Shown here in pieces: positions 47,718 through 57,800 of a stretch of DNA of 62,498 nt. Below the pieces are notes generated by a model. The model was not told the DNA's origin. It did no database searches and saw only the letters and a list, made by a program, of their open reading frames with translations. Position 1 is the stretch's first letter, and each line of letters starts with the position of its first letter. Where the stretch lies: contig NZ_BAGA01000025.1 of the NCBI RefSeq assembly GCF_000308595.1, positions 1 to 62,498 of the forward strand, given 5' to 3'. The stretch is from Nocardia higoensis NBRC 100133. GTDB taxonomy: Bacteria; Actinomycetota; Actinomycetes; Mycobacteriales; Mycobacteriaceae. Position numbers and translations under genes: made by a program.

Positions 47718-48107
47718 TCACTCCGACGGCGTGCCGGCCCCGTGGCGGCGGCCGCCACGATTGCCGACCTGCGTGTCGAAGTTGACGGTCGAGCCGTCCT
47801 CGAGATCGACGAGCGTCCTGACCGCGTCGCTCTGACCCTCGGCGAACGCGGTCAGTGTGGCGCCCACATTGTCCAGGCCGGTCAGTAGGTTGGTCCTGGC
47901 CGCGCCGTAGCCGTCGGCGTTCTTGCCGTCGACGAACGACCTGCCCATTTTGTCGTCGCCCCACGGCTGCCCCGAGGCGGGATTCTCGAGCGCGTCGAGC
48001 CGGCTGCGCAGCCGAGCTCCCACCGCCTCGACTCCGCGCGCCACACTGCCGGTCACCTCGGCTGCCTTGCCCAGTTCCTCGGGGTCCACCTCGATGCGAT
48101 CAGCCAT
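47718..48107 (-). CDS. WXG100-like protein (ESX/type VII-associated)
   Basis: 129 aa, mostly helical. The loop reads GQPWGDDKMGRSFVDG, giving the W-x-G turn of WXG100/EspC-like proteins. It shares this pattern with the protein at 61575 ([15 protein letters not shown]), so the two are paralogues. The C-terminal 25 residues are Gly/Arg-rich. It is the last gene of the minus-strand toxin cluster and lies 57 nt after the fatty acyl-AMP ligase gene. It may be a secretion partner for the giant toxin. Confidence 0.72.
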   Translation of the reverse strand: MADRIEVDPEELGKAAEVTGSVARGVEAVGARLRSRLDALENPASGQPWGDDKMGRSFVDGKNADGYGAARTNLLTGLDNVGATLTAFAEGQSDAVRTLVDLEDGSTVNFDTQVGNRGGRRHGAGTPSE

Positions 48108-48164
48108 TGCCGCCCTCCTCTCTCGACAGGCCGGTCCTTTCCGACGAGCCGGTCACAGTTCGGT

Positions 48165-50078
48165 TCACATCCGCATCGAGGACGCGGCGGCCAGGGTGCG
48201 GACGAGCAGATCGCGCAGATCCACGCCGGTGTGCACGAAGGCCAGTGCGTCCTCGTCCAAGCGGATCTTCCAGCGCTTCTCGCAGGCCACTACCGTCTCC
48301 AGGATCCGGATCGAATCCGCGCCGGGCATATCGGTGAGGGGCGAGCCCAGATCGATCCGGTCGACCCGGCAGTGGAATCGTCGCGCCAGCTCCTCGCGCA
48401 GCACGCGGGTGACCTCGGCGGGGGAACGGTCGGCCATATGGGTGAGAGCGAGTTCGGCGATCACGGCGCGCTGCCATTTACCGCTGGTCGTGCGCGGCAG
48501 CGCCCGGGCGGGCACGACCAGCACCGTGACCGCCGACAGCGCGAGTGCGCCGGACACCGCGCGCCGTATCGCCTCGGCGGCGGCGTCGGCCTCCGGGCTG
48601 CCCGGCCCGGCCTCGGTCTCGGCGACGACGATCATGCGTTCGGCCTCGGTATCGGCCACGGCGACGCAATGGCCTCGGAAGACCCCGGGGACCACACGCG
48701 CGGCCTCTTCCACGTCATCGGGGAAGAAATTGCGGCCCGCGACGATGATCATCTCCTTGAGCCTGCCCGCGACGACGAGTTCGCCGTCCGCGAGGAAGCC
48801 CAGGTCGCCGGTGCACAGCCAGCCGTCGACGATGGTGGCCGCCGTGGTCTCGTCGTCACCGAGATATCCGGAGGTGACCGCCTGCCCTCGGACGCGGATC
48901 TCGCCCACGTACCCGTCGGGCAGCGGCGCGCCGTCGAAGTCGGTGATACGCAACGAGATACCCGGCACCGGCACACCGACGCCGACGAGTTCCCGCGCGT
49001 TCGGCGCGTCCGCGGCCACCGGTCGGTACGGGTGGCCGGGCACCAAGGCGTCGCGGTCGACGCTCAGGATGCGTGGTGGGGTGTCCGGGTGCGGGATGGT
49101 GACGGCGAGCGTTGCCTCGGCCATGCCGTAACAGGGAGTCATCACGGCCTCGGACACCCCGAGTGGCCCGAAGACGCGGGCGAATTCGCGCACGGTGTGC
49201 GGACGCACCGGCTCGGCGCCGTTGACCGCCGTCCGCCAGCGTGCCAACGGCTCGCCGGTCGTGCCGTCGAAGGCCTCGGCCGCGGCGGCGATGAACCGGT
49301 CGTAGGAGAAATTCGGCCCGGAGATACGCGTGCCGCCCACCCGCGCGGTGTACCGCAGCACCTCGGCGGCATCGGTGATGAAGGTCTTCGCGATGAACAG
49401 GTGGGCGTCGTAGGGGGTGAGCAGCGAGGTCATCAGCGAGACCAGGCCCATGTCGTGGAACAGCGGGACCCATTGCACGAGAACGTCGTCGCCGGTGAGC
49501 AGGGTGTGCTCGATCAGCGCCGTGACGCCGCTGAGGAACTGGGCGTGGGTCAGCAGCACACCTTTGGGGCGGGCGGTGCTGCCGGAGCTGAACTGCACGA
49601 CCGCGAGGGCGTCCGGCTCGATCGCGGCGGGCTCGGCACCGCGATCGTGGGTCCCGTCGAAGGGCTCGTCGAGGTCGATGTAGCGCAGTCCCGGAACCTG
49701 CTCGACCAGTGCCACGGCCACCGGCACACCCGCCCCCGCGGCGAGCAGGTAGCGCACACCGGCCGCCCGTACGATCGCCATGAGCTGCGCCGTCGCGGCC
49801 GCGGGCGCGACCGGCGGCAGTGGCAATCCGGTGACCGCCGCGCCCACGGTGACCGCGCCGAAGAACCCGGTCACCCAGGCCGGACAGGTCGGCATGAGCA
49901 GACCGACGATGTCGCCGGGACCGGCGCCCAGGGCGCGGAGCCGCGATCCGACCTGCCGTGCCCCGGCGGGCAGGTCCCGGTGGGCGAGGGTGAGCCCGCT
50001 GTCGGCGAAGGTGACGGTGTGCTCGCTGTGGTGCAGTGTCTCCAGCAGTTCGGTCAGTGTCCGCGGCCCACCGAGCAC
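48165..50078 (-). CDS. Fatty acyl-AMP ligase fused to an acyl carrier protein
   Basis: 637 aa from a GTG at 50078 (GAGGAGG 6 nt upstream). Residues about 1-540 are an AMP-forming ligase: SSGSTARPKGVLLTH, WVPLFHDMGL, the FAAL-like SGPNFSYDRF, YGMAEATLAV, CTGDLGFL, and a C-terminal catalytic Lys in TTSGKWQR. Residues about 555-637 are a carrier domain; Ser589 in PGADSIRIL would carry phosphopantetheine. It should activate a fatty acid as acyl-AMP and load it onto its own carrier. No polyketide or peptide synthase is nearby, so the acyl acceptor is open: the adjacent unknown protein or the toxin itself are candidates. Confidence 0.9.
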   Translation of the reverse strand: MLGGPRTLTELLETLHHSEHTVTFADSGLTLAHRDLPAGARQVGSRLRALGAGPGDIVGLLMPTCPAWVTGFFGAVTVGAAVTGLPLPPVAPAAATAQLMAIVRAAGVRYLLAAGAGVPVAVALVEQVPGLRYIDLDEPFDGTHDRGAEPAAIEPDALAVVQFSSGSTARPKGVLLTHAQFLSGVTALIEHTLLTGDDVLVQWVPLFHDMGLVSLMTSLLTPYDAHLFIAKTFITDAAEVLRYTARVGGTRISGPNFSYDRFIAAAAEAFDGTTGEPLARWRTAVNGAEPVRPHTVREFARVFGPLGVSEAVMTPCYGMAEATLAVTIPHPDTPPRILSVDRDALVPGHPYRPVAADAPNARELVGVGVPVPGISLRITDFDGAPLPDGYVGEIRVRGQAVTSGYLGDDETTAATIVDGWLCTGDLGFLADGELVVAGRLKEMIIVAGRNFFPDDVEEAARVVPGVFRGHCVAVADTEAERMIVVAETEAGPGSPEADAAAEAIRRAVSGALALSAVTVLVVPARALPRTTSGKWQRAVIAELALTHMADRSPAEVTRVLREELARRFHCRVDRIDLGSPLTDMPGADSIRILETVVACEKRWKIRLDEDALAFVHTGVDLRDLLVRTLAAASSMRM

Positions 50079-50221
50079 GCCGTTCCTCCTCTGCGCGGCA
50101 ACGGATGCCGGACAGCGCGCATCGCCCGGCCTGGCGACCAGCGTCGCCGCGACGGGCGACCCGCTGGGGGCGGGAAGTCGAACCGGAGGTGACCGTGCGG
50201 TGAATTCGCCTGTGGCGGAAC

Positions 50222-51721
50222 TCAGTTCACGGGATCGGTGCGGAAGAAGAGCACGTGGTCGTGGTCGATCAGCGGCATGGTCTTGCGGATCTGGCGCAGG
50301 CCGTTGCCGGGCAGGTAGGTGAGGTTGGCGAAGCTCTGGGTGTTGCCGAAGGCCACCCGCAGCTTGTTCTCGGTGGCGAAATGCGCGCCGTAGGTGGCCA
50401 GCCACTCGAAATCCAGCGGGCCGAGCGGCTCGGTCGTGCCGCCGCCGGGCACCCGGCCCAGCGCGGCGTACTGGATGGGCTTGCCCTGGTCGTAGCGGCA
50501 CAGTTCGTAGGTGGTGTTCTCGGTCGCGCAGACGCTGACCACCGGCCACTGGGTGGACAGCCGCAGCGCCAGCGGATGCATGCCGACCGGCGTGAGTTCC
50601 CAGTTCAGGCTCATCACCGTGACCCAGCCGCCGTAGGACATCTCGATGAGGACGATATCGTCGCCGAGCGCGGTGGCGCGGTTGATCTGTGCCTCGCCGA
50701 TCGCCCAGTACGAGTCGGATTCCGCGCGGAAGGTGCTCGAGTCCACCGGCCGCGCGTCGTCCATCGCGTAGGCGGCCACGATGGCCTTCTTGATCTGGTC
50801 GACGGCGTCGCGATCGGCGCAGCGCACGCCGAGCGCGCCGAAGGTGGGGCCGATCTCCACGGGCATGGACGGCGGCTCGGGATCGGAGCCGGGGACCAGC
50901 GGTCGCAGCCCGACCAGGGCGAGCCGCCAGTTGATCTCCTCGACGGTCGACAGATCGCCGGAGGTCTTGCGCAGGATCTGCTGCTGGGTCAGCCTGCCCG
51001 CCGCCTCGAGGGTGCGGCACTCCAGTTCGGTCAGCGCGGCGAGCGACTTCGGGGTCAGATCGAGGTCGCGGATTCCGCAGGCGCGCAACCGGATCTGCAG
51101 GCTCATCGGGGTGAACGCCGAATACCGCTCCCGGTACATCGAGATCGCCTGCTTACGCGAGCGTCCGACCATCAGGGTGCGCAGCAGCGTGCTGAGGCTG
51201 GCCAGGTACTTGCCCGCCAGTTCGGGATTGGCGGCGGCCAGCTCGGCCCGGATGCGCGCGGCGTCCACGGTGGCGGCGACGGCGGAGTCCTGATCGAGCC
51301 TGCCCAGCCACACCCCGCACTTGCCGAGACCGTCGGCGCAGGTGCCCGCCACGTGCGGATAGTGTTGGGCCACCTCACGGTAGGTGTGGCAGGCATTGCG
51401 AATGGTGTTGACCGCCAGTTCGCGATGACCGGTCTGACGGGTGACGGTCTCGAAGACGCGCAGCGATTCCTGCACGGCTCCGGCGTGCTGGGCGGTGACA
51501 TAGCCGTTCATCAGCCAGTGCAGCCGGATGCCGACGGACTCCTGAGCCGGGGCGATCGCCTCGGACGTGCGGTCGCGCGGCGCGCCGTTGGTCCTGGTCG
51601 CGATCAGTGCCTTGGCCAGCTCGCACAGCGAGGCCGCCAGCGCCAGTTCGCTTTCGGCCGTGCGATCCCTGGCCGCGCTGCGATCCACCGCCACCTGGCG
51701 CTCGATCGCGCTCAGTTCCAT
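50222..51721 (-). CDS. Unknown 499-residue protein of the toxin cluster
   Basis: I do not recognise this family. The start is the ATG at 51721; an in-frame TTG 12 nt upstream is possible. The first 210 residues are helical, like TPR repeats (LALAASLCELAKALIATR, VRQTGHRELAVNTIRNACHTY-like spacing). Residues about 220-270 form another helical unit (LTELECRTLEAAGRLTQQQI). The C-terminal 230 residues look alpha/beta, with DQIKKAIVAAYAMDD, SYGGWVTVMSLNWEL and LGPLDFEWLATYGAHFATE. No signal peptide or membrane segment is seen. It lies 142 nt after the giant toxin gene and 143 nt before the ligase gene on one strand. A large immunity protein or an acyl-dependent modifier is possible. Confidence 0.7.
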   Translation of the reverse strand: MELSAIERQVAVDRSAARDRTAESELALAASLCELAKALIATRTNGAPRDRTSEAIAPAQESVGIRLHWLMNGYVTAQHAGAVQESLRVFETVTRQTGHRELAVNTIRNACHTYREVAQHYPHVAGTCADGLGKCGVWLGRLDQDSAVAATVDAARIRAELAAANPELAGKYLASLSTLLRTLMVGRSRKQAISMYRERYSAFTPMSLQIRLRACGIRDLDLTPKSLAALTELECRTLEAAGRLTQQQILRKTSGDLSTVEEINWRLALVGLRPLVPGSDPEPPSMPVEIGPTFGALGVRCADRDAVDQIKKAIVAAYAMDDARPVDSSTFRAESDSYWAIGEAQINRATALGDDIVLIEMSYGGWVTVMSLNWELTPVGMHPLALRLSTQWPVVSVCATENTTYELCRYDQGKPIQYAALGRVPGGGTTEPLGPLDFEWLATYGAHFATENKLRVAFGNTQSFANLTYLPGNGLRQIRKTMPLIDHDHVLFFRTDPVN

Positions 51722-51863
51722 CGCGATCTTCAACTCTCGCTACACCTTCCGACACGGCGGTCCGGGCCGTGTGCTCGCCGAGTGTGCCACATCGGGCGCG
51801 CCGACGCTGCCGGAGGGCCGACCGGCCCGTGCGCCGCCGGATGTTCCGGCGCGTGCGATGGGC

Positions 51864-54800
51864 TCAGCGCAGGGTGAAGGGCACGTCGACATCAGGCGCT
51901 CGGTCGCCCGGCCGCTCGTCAGGCCCGTGCTGGTCACCCTGTTGATCGTCGTCCCGCGGGGAGCCCGTGGTCGGCGCCTGTTCGCCGGGCAGCCAGGAAT
52001 GTCCCGTGTCGACCGGGGCCCGGTAGCCGGGCGCCTGCGACCGGTCGTCGGACGGCCACCAGCGCTGCGGTCGTGGCGTGCCGGGAACATGCCGGAAGAC
52101 CGGCGGGGTTGCGGGCGAGGAGGCTGCGGGAGCGTCCTCGGGGGTCAGTACCAGGTCGTCCCCGTGCTCGGCCAGGTCCCTCCGTCCTGCTCCTGTTTCC
52201 AGTGGGCCCACGCCACGGCCATCGTCACGTCGGTGTTCACCGGGGTGTAGCTCAGCGGCTGCTTCCGGATCTCCACCGCGTACTCGATCGTCGGATGCAG
52301 CGGGGATGTCGCGATCATCCGGTACTCGATCCGGTCCGGGTTCTCGCGGATCAGTTGCAGGTCTATCCGGTGCTGGGGCGGATGGATCTGTCGGGCGCGG
52401 GGCGGCGTGCCCTCCCGCACCGACCTCGTGTAGTCGTCCATCACCTTGTTCCCCGGCCAACTCGGGTACTCGAGGACCACGCCGCTGTCCGGGATCACCA
52501 CCAGAGTGGTCAGGCCGATCGCCGCTCCGCTGTCCCGCTCCTGTGGTGTCGTGAGCGGCTGGAGCAGCCAGGCTCCCACCGGCATCCGGCCGATGTGGAA
52601 GGTCCGCTCGGTCGGCAGGACCTCCTCGATGTACTGCCTGACCTGATCGCTGGTCTCCAGGGGAGCGGTCACGAGTTCCTCCTTCGGTCGGTGGCGTCGG
52701 ATGTTCGCGTCTCGGGTTGCCGGTGGGGGCGTCCGGTGGGATGTGCCCGGCGTTGTCCGCGGGGGCGGGGTCGGCCGCGACGGTCCATCCCGGCGGGATC
52801 GGGATGAATCGCAGATCCGTGGTGCTGTCGACGATCTCGTCCGGGGGGCCGTCGTAGGCCAGCCGATCCTCGTGGGGGCTCCACCACACGAGCCCGTCGC
52901 CACCTTCGGGGAACAGGATCAGCGAGTACCGGACTTCGCCTCGCGGATTCTGCGACGGATCGCCGTCGCCGACACTGTGGATGCTGACGATGACGGCGGC
53001 AGCCCCCTCACCCATGTTCTCCACGGCGGTGGTGACGGAGTCGTACTGCTCGCCGATCGTGGTCTCCGGTCCGGCGTAGCTGAGCCACGGCGTGTCCAGC
53101 CAGGTGCTGATCCGCTGGTATCCCTCCGGGAAACTCTCCGGCCGGTAAGCGAATGCGCTGCCGTCGGCGCTGATGCCGGGAAAGCGCGGTGCGGCGACGG
53201 TGGGCCGGCCGAGATAGGACGACAAGCCCGCGAGGGTGGTGTCGACGGTATTGCCTGCTCGGCCGGCGATGGTGTCGCGGCCGGGATTCAGGTAATCGGC
53301 GTAGGCGTGCTCGGCCGCGCCGGTATGGGCCCACGGGTCGGCATGGCGGGCGAATCCGCCGCTGCCGTCGGCGAGCGCCTTCTCGATGTCCCGCTGGAAC
53401 CGGGGGTTCTCCAGGGGCGCGAAATGCCCCGGGCCGAGTGGGCGGACCGTGGACAGCGGTGGAAGTTCCCTGTCGGCGGGAAGCGAGATGGGGACCACCG
53501 GCGGGGGATCGAGGGCGGGCGCCATCTGCTGCTGCTGCGCGCCGGGTGCCGCGGCCGGGGCTGGTGCGTTGCTCGGTCCTGCCGACGCGTCGGCCGCCGC
53601 CGTATCGGTCCTGGTGCGCTTGGCCGGACCGGCGTCGTCGGGGGAATCGGCGGAACGTTTGGACGGCCGGTCCGCCGGTTCCGATGGCGTGTCCGGTCGG
53701 TCGGCGACGGGCGGCGCCGGACGAGGCGCGACCACGGGGCCGTCGGCGACCGAACTGCCCGCCGGGATCGGCCAGAACTCGATACCGATCGCCGAGTCGA
53801 GCAATTGCGCGGGTGTCGCGGTGATCGTGGCATGGGTCGCGTCCCACCACACCGGCCCGTCGACGCCCTCGGCCACCGGATAGACGACGGCGAGGATGCT
53901 GGTGGAGCCGGTCACCGGATCGCCGTCCTCGTCGACCACCAGCGAGCCGGTCGCCGGGTCGACGATTCCTCTGTCGAAGACCACGATCGCGGCCGATCCG
54001 GGCCCGAGATCGCGGATGTAGTCGTGTACCGACCAGAACTGTTCGGCGATGGTCAGACCGTTCCGTTCGAACACGAAGTTCGAGGATTCGCGGCCCACCC
54101 AGGTGTCGATGCGTGCGAGGCCGTCGGTTTCTCCGGTGGTGAGGAGGTGGCCGTCGATGATGTCGGGGTAGCGGGGCATGGCTACCTGGGGGACGCCGTG
54201 GAAGGAGGAGATCGCGGCGATGGTGGCGTCGATGGGGTTGTTGTTGCGGCCGCGTACGGTGTGGCCGTCGCCGTTGACGAGGCGGCCGTATTCGTTGCTG
54301 CGTGGGTCGGCGTAGCGGAGGTAGCCGCCGTTGCCGTCGTCGAGCGCTTGTTCGAGGCGCTGTTGGTATGCGGGGTTCTCCAGTGGTGCGAGGTGGCCGG
54401 GGCCGAAGGTGCGGCTGCCGCTGGGATGTGTCAGGGCGATCGCCTCGGTCGATACGGCATCCGACGGTTCGGCGGCGATGCGCGGGTTGTCGGGGTCGAG
54501 TCCGAAGAAATCGTCGCCGACTTCCCGGCCGGGCGGGATGGGGATGAATCTGATGAACGCGGTCTTGTCGATATCGGCCTGTGCGGGCGAAGTGCGCACC
54601 TCACCCGTTTGCGGGTCCCACCAGAGTGGGGCGTCGGCGCCTTCGGGGAAGACGATGACGTTGGCGTGCCCGCCCGCCATCCTCGGCAGCCCGTCCGGGT
54701 CGATGATCTTCGCGCCCGTCTCGGGATCGATTGCCGCCCAGCGGTACTGCACATACGCCGCCGAGCCCGGACCGAGCGAGGCGACATGCCGGTAGATGGC

Positions 54801-57800
54801 GTCGTATTCCTGTGCCATCGTCGCGTGCCCGTCGTGGAAGTAGGACGGCTCCTCGACTCCGAGCCAGACGGTCGCCCGGTTCAGCAGCGTGTCCCCGGCG
54901 GGACCTTCCAGCCCGAAATGCGAGTTGTAGGCCGGTGCGGCGACCAAGGGTTTGCCGAGGAAGGTCGACAGGGCCGACAGGCTGGCGTCGAAACAGTTGG
55001 TGTTGCGGCCCGGTGCCTGGATGCCGGGGCCGTTGACGAGTTCGGCGATCGGCTTGTCGCCGCCCGGTGGCACGGTGCGCGGGTCGACGTAGCGTCGGAA
55101 CCCGCCCTGGCCGTCGCTGAGTGCGGCCTCCAGATCCCGCTGGTAGGAGGCGTTCTCGACGCCGGCGAGGAAGTTCGGCCCGAACGCGCGCAGAGTCGAG
55201 GGATCGATGAGGCGCATCGGCGGATCGGTCAGCGGGATCACCGGTGTGAGCGTGACCTCGGGCGTTTCGGGTGTATCCGAGCGGTCCGGCGTCGATCCCG
55301 GCTCGGAATCCCGATCCGGGCTGGTAGCGGGGGAGGCCGATGCGTCGGCCGTCGAGGCGTCGACGGGGGCGCTGCTCGCCGGCGGGCGCAGCATCGGAGC
55401 TCCCGACAGCGGCGGTCGCCGGCTCGTTCTCGGCTCCGGGGCCGCCGGGCCGGTGTCGCGGGCGCCCGGGGCGCTGTCGGTTGCGCGGTCGGCGACGGGG
55501 GAAGCCGAGATTTTCGGATGTCCGGTGGAGGACACGGCTACGGGGGGACCCAGACGCGTGGCTGTGGTGGAGGTACCCGGCTTCGGGGACTGCCCGTCCA
55601 GGGCGGGATCCACGGACACGGTCCAGTCGGACGGAATGGGGATGAAGTTGAAACCCTCTGTGTCGGCGACGATATCGGGTGGTGGCCCTTCGTCGGACAC
55701 GCGATTGTCGTGCGGGCTCCACCAGATGGTGTGGTACCTGTCGGGCGGGTAGAGGGCCAGCGAGTACTTGGCGTAGCGGACCGGGCGACCGGTGCCGGGA
55801 TCGTGTAGCGGGGCTCCGGTGGCGTCGAGGCGGGGATGGATGCTGACGATGAGCGCCGCCGACCCTTCTCCCATGTCCTCGACTGCGGCGAACAAGTTCC
55901 GGTATTGATCCGCCACGGGCACGCCGCGATAGCTGTGCCAATCGACACCGAGCCAGTCGGTGATGCGCTGCACGCTCCGGCCGGTGGGTTCGGTGGGGTA
56001 GTGGAATGCGCTGCCGTCGGCGGTGATGGTGGGGTAGCGGGGTGCGGCGACCGTGGGGGCGCCGAGGTAGGTGGCCAGGCCGGCGAGCGTGGTTTCGAGC
56101 TGGTTGGTGGCTCGTCCTGGGTGGCTGTCGCGGTCGGGATTGATGAGATCGGCGTAGTCGACGACACCGTTGTCGTCTGTGCTGGTCGGGTCGACATGAC
56201 GGAGGAAACCGCCGTTGCCGTCGGAGAGGAACTGTTCGAGTTGTCTCTGGTGCCGGGGGTTCTCGACGGGCGCGTAGTCGCCCGGACCGAGCGGGCGGGT
56301 CCTCGACAGCGGCGGCAGTTCGCGATCTGCGGGGACCGGATGCGCTTTCGTCGGCAGGGGGTCCAGCGACGGTGCGAGCGGCGCCGGCGAGCTGGGTGTC
56401 GAGGAGACATCGAGATCCTCGGGGGAATCGAGACGAGCTCGCTTGGCCGGACCGTCGTCGGCGGGAGAGGCGGAACGCTTCGGCGGTCCGCTCTGCGCCG
56501 CTGTGTCCGCCGCGGAAGCCGGCGGATGGCTGCCGGGCACATGAGTGGCCGGTCGGGCCGATGGACGCGGCGTGACCACGGGACCGTCGGCGACCGAACT
56601 GCCCGCCGGGATCGGCCAGAACTCGATGCCGATGGCGGTGCCGAGTACCTGGGTGGGAGTTTCGGTGACCATGGCGCGAGCCGGTGACCACCACACCGGA
56701 CCGTCGATGCCCTCGCCGACGGGGAAGACGACGGCGAGGAGAGTGGTGGACCCCTGCACCGGATTCCCGTTCTCGTCGACGGTCGGGTTCCCGGTCGCCG
56801 GGTCGATCACCCCGTTGTGCACGGCGGCGATCGCCGCGGATCCCGGTCCGAGATCGCGGACGAATTCGTGTACCGACCAGATCTGTTCGGCGATGGTCAG
56901 ACTGTCGTGTTCGAATACGAAGTTCGAGGATTCGCGGCCCACCCAGGTGTCGATGCGTGCGAGGCCGTCGGTTTCTCCGGTGGTGAGGAGGTGGCCGTCG
57001 ATGATGTCGGGGTAGCGGGGCATGGCTACCTGGGGGACGCCGTGGAAGGAGGAGATCGCGGCGATGGTGGCGTCGATGGGGTTGTTGTTGCGGCCGCGTA
57101 CGGTGTGGCCGTCGCCGTTGACGAGGCGGCCGTATTCGTTGCTGCGTGGGTCGGCGTAGCGGAGGTAGCCGCCGTTGCCGTCGTCGAGCGCTTGTTCGAG
57201 GCGCTGTTGGTATGCGGGGTTCTCCAGTGGTGCGAGGTGGCCGGGGCCGAAGGTGCGGCTGCCGCTGGGATGCGGCAGAGTGATCGCCTCGGTCGGCACC
57301 GGAACGGACGGTTCGGCGGCGATGCGCGGGTTGTCGGGGTCGAGTCCGAAGAATCCGTCGCCGATCTCCCGGCCGGGCGGGATCGGCAGGAAACTGATGG
57401 ACACGGTCCTGTCGATCTCGTCCGGCGAGTACGAGCTGCTGACGGTACCGCTCTGCGGGTCCCACCAGAGTGGGGCGTCGGCGCCTTCGGGGAAGACGAT
57501 GACGTTGGCGTGCCCGCCCGCCGATACCGGCTGACCCGAATCGTCGATCAGCCACGCACCTGTCGCGGGATCCACCGCTGCCCAGTCATGGAGAACCAGC
57601 AGGGCCGAGCCCTCGCCGAGGGACCTGGCGTATTCGTAGACGGTGCTGTACTCCTGTGCCTTCGTCGCAGGCCCGCGGGGACGCAAGGACATCTCCGCGG
57701 CGCCGAGCCATCGCTCCGCGCGGGTCTGATGGACATCCTCGGTCGGGCCGTCCAGTCCGAAATACGGGTTGTAGGCCGGTGCGGCGACCAAGGGTTTGCC

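Noticed and set aside
47533..47964. Arg-rich minus-strand frame between the DUF4352 and WXG100-like genes
   Set aside because: It overlaps the WXG100-like gene and has shadow-like composition; 47489-47717 shows only a weak 5-bp hairpin (47565-47578) and no convincing gene.
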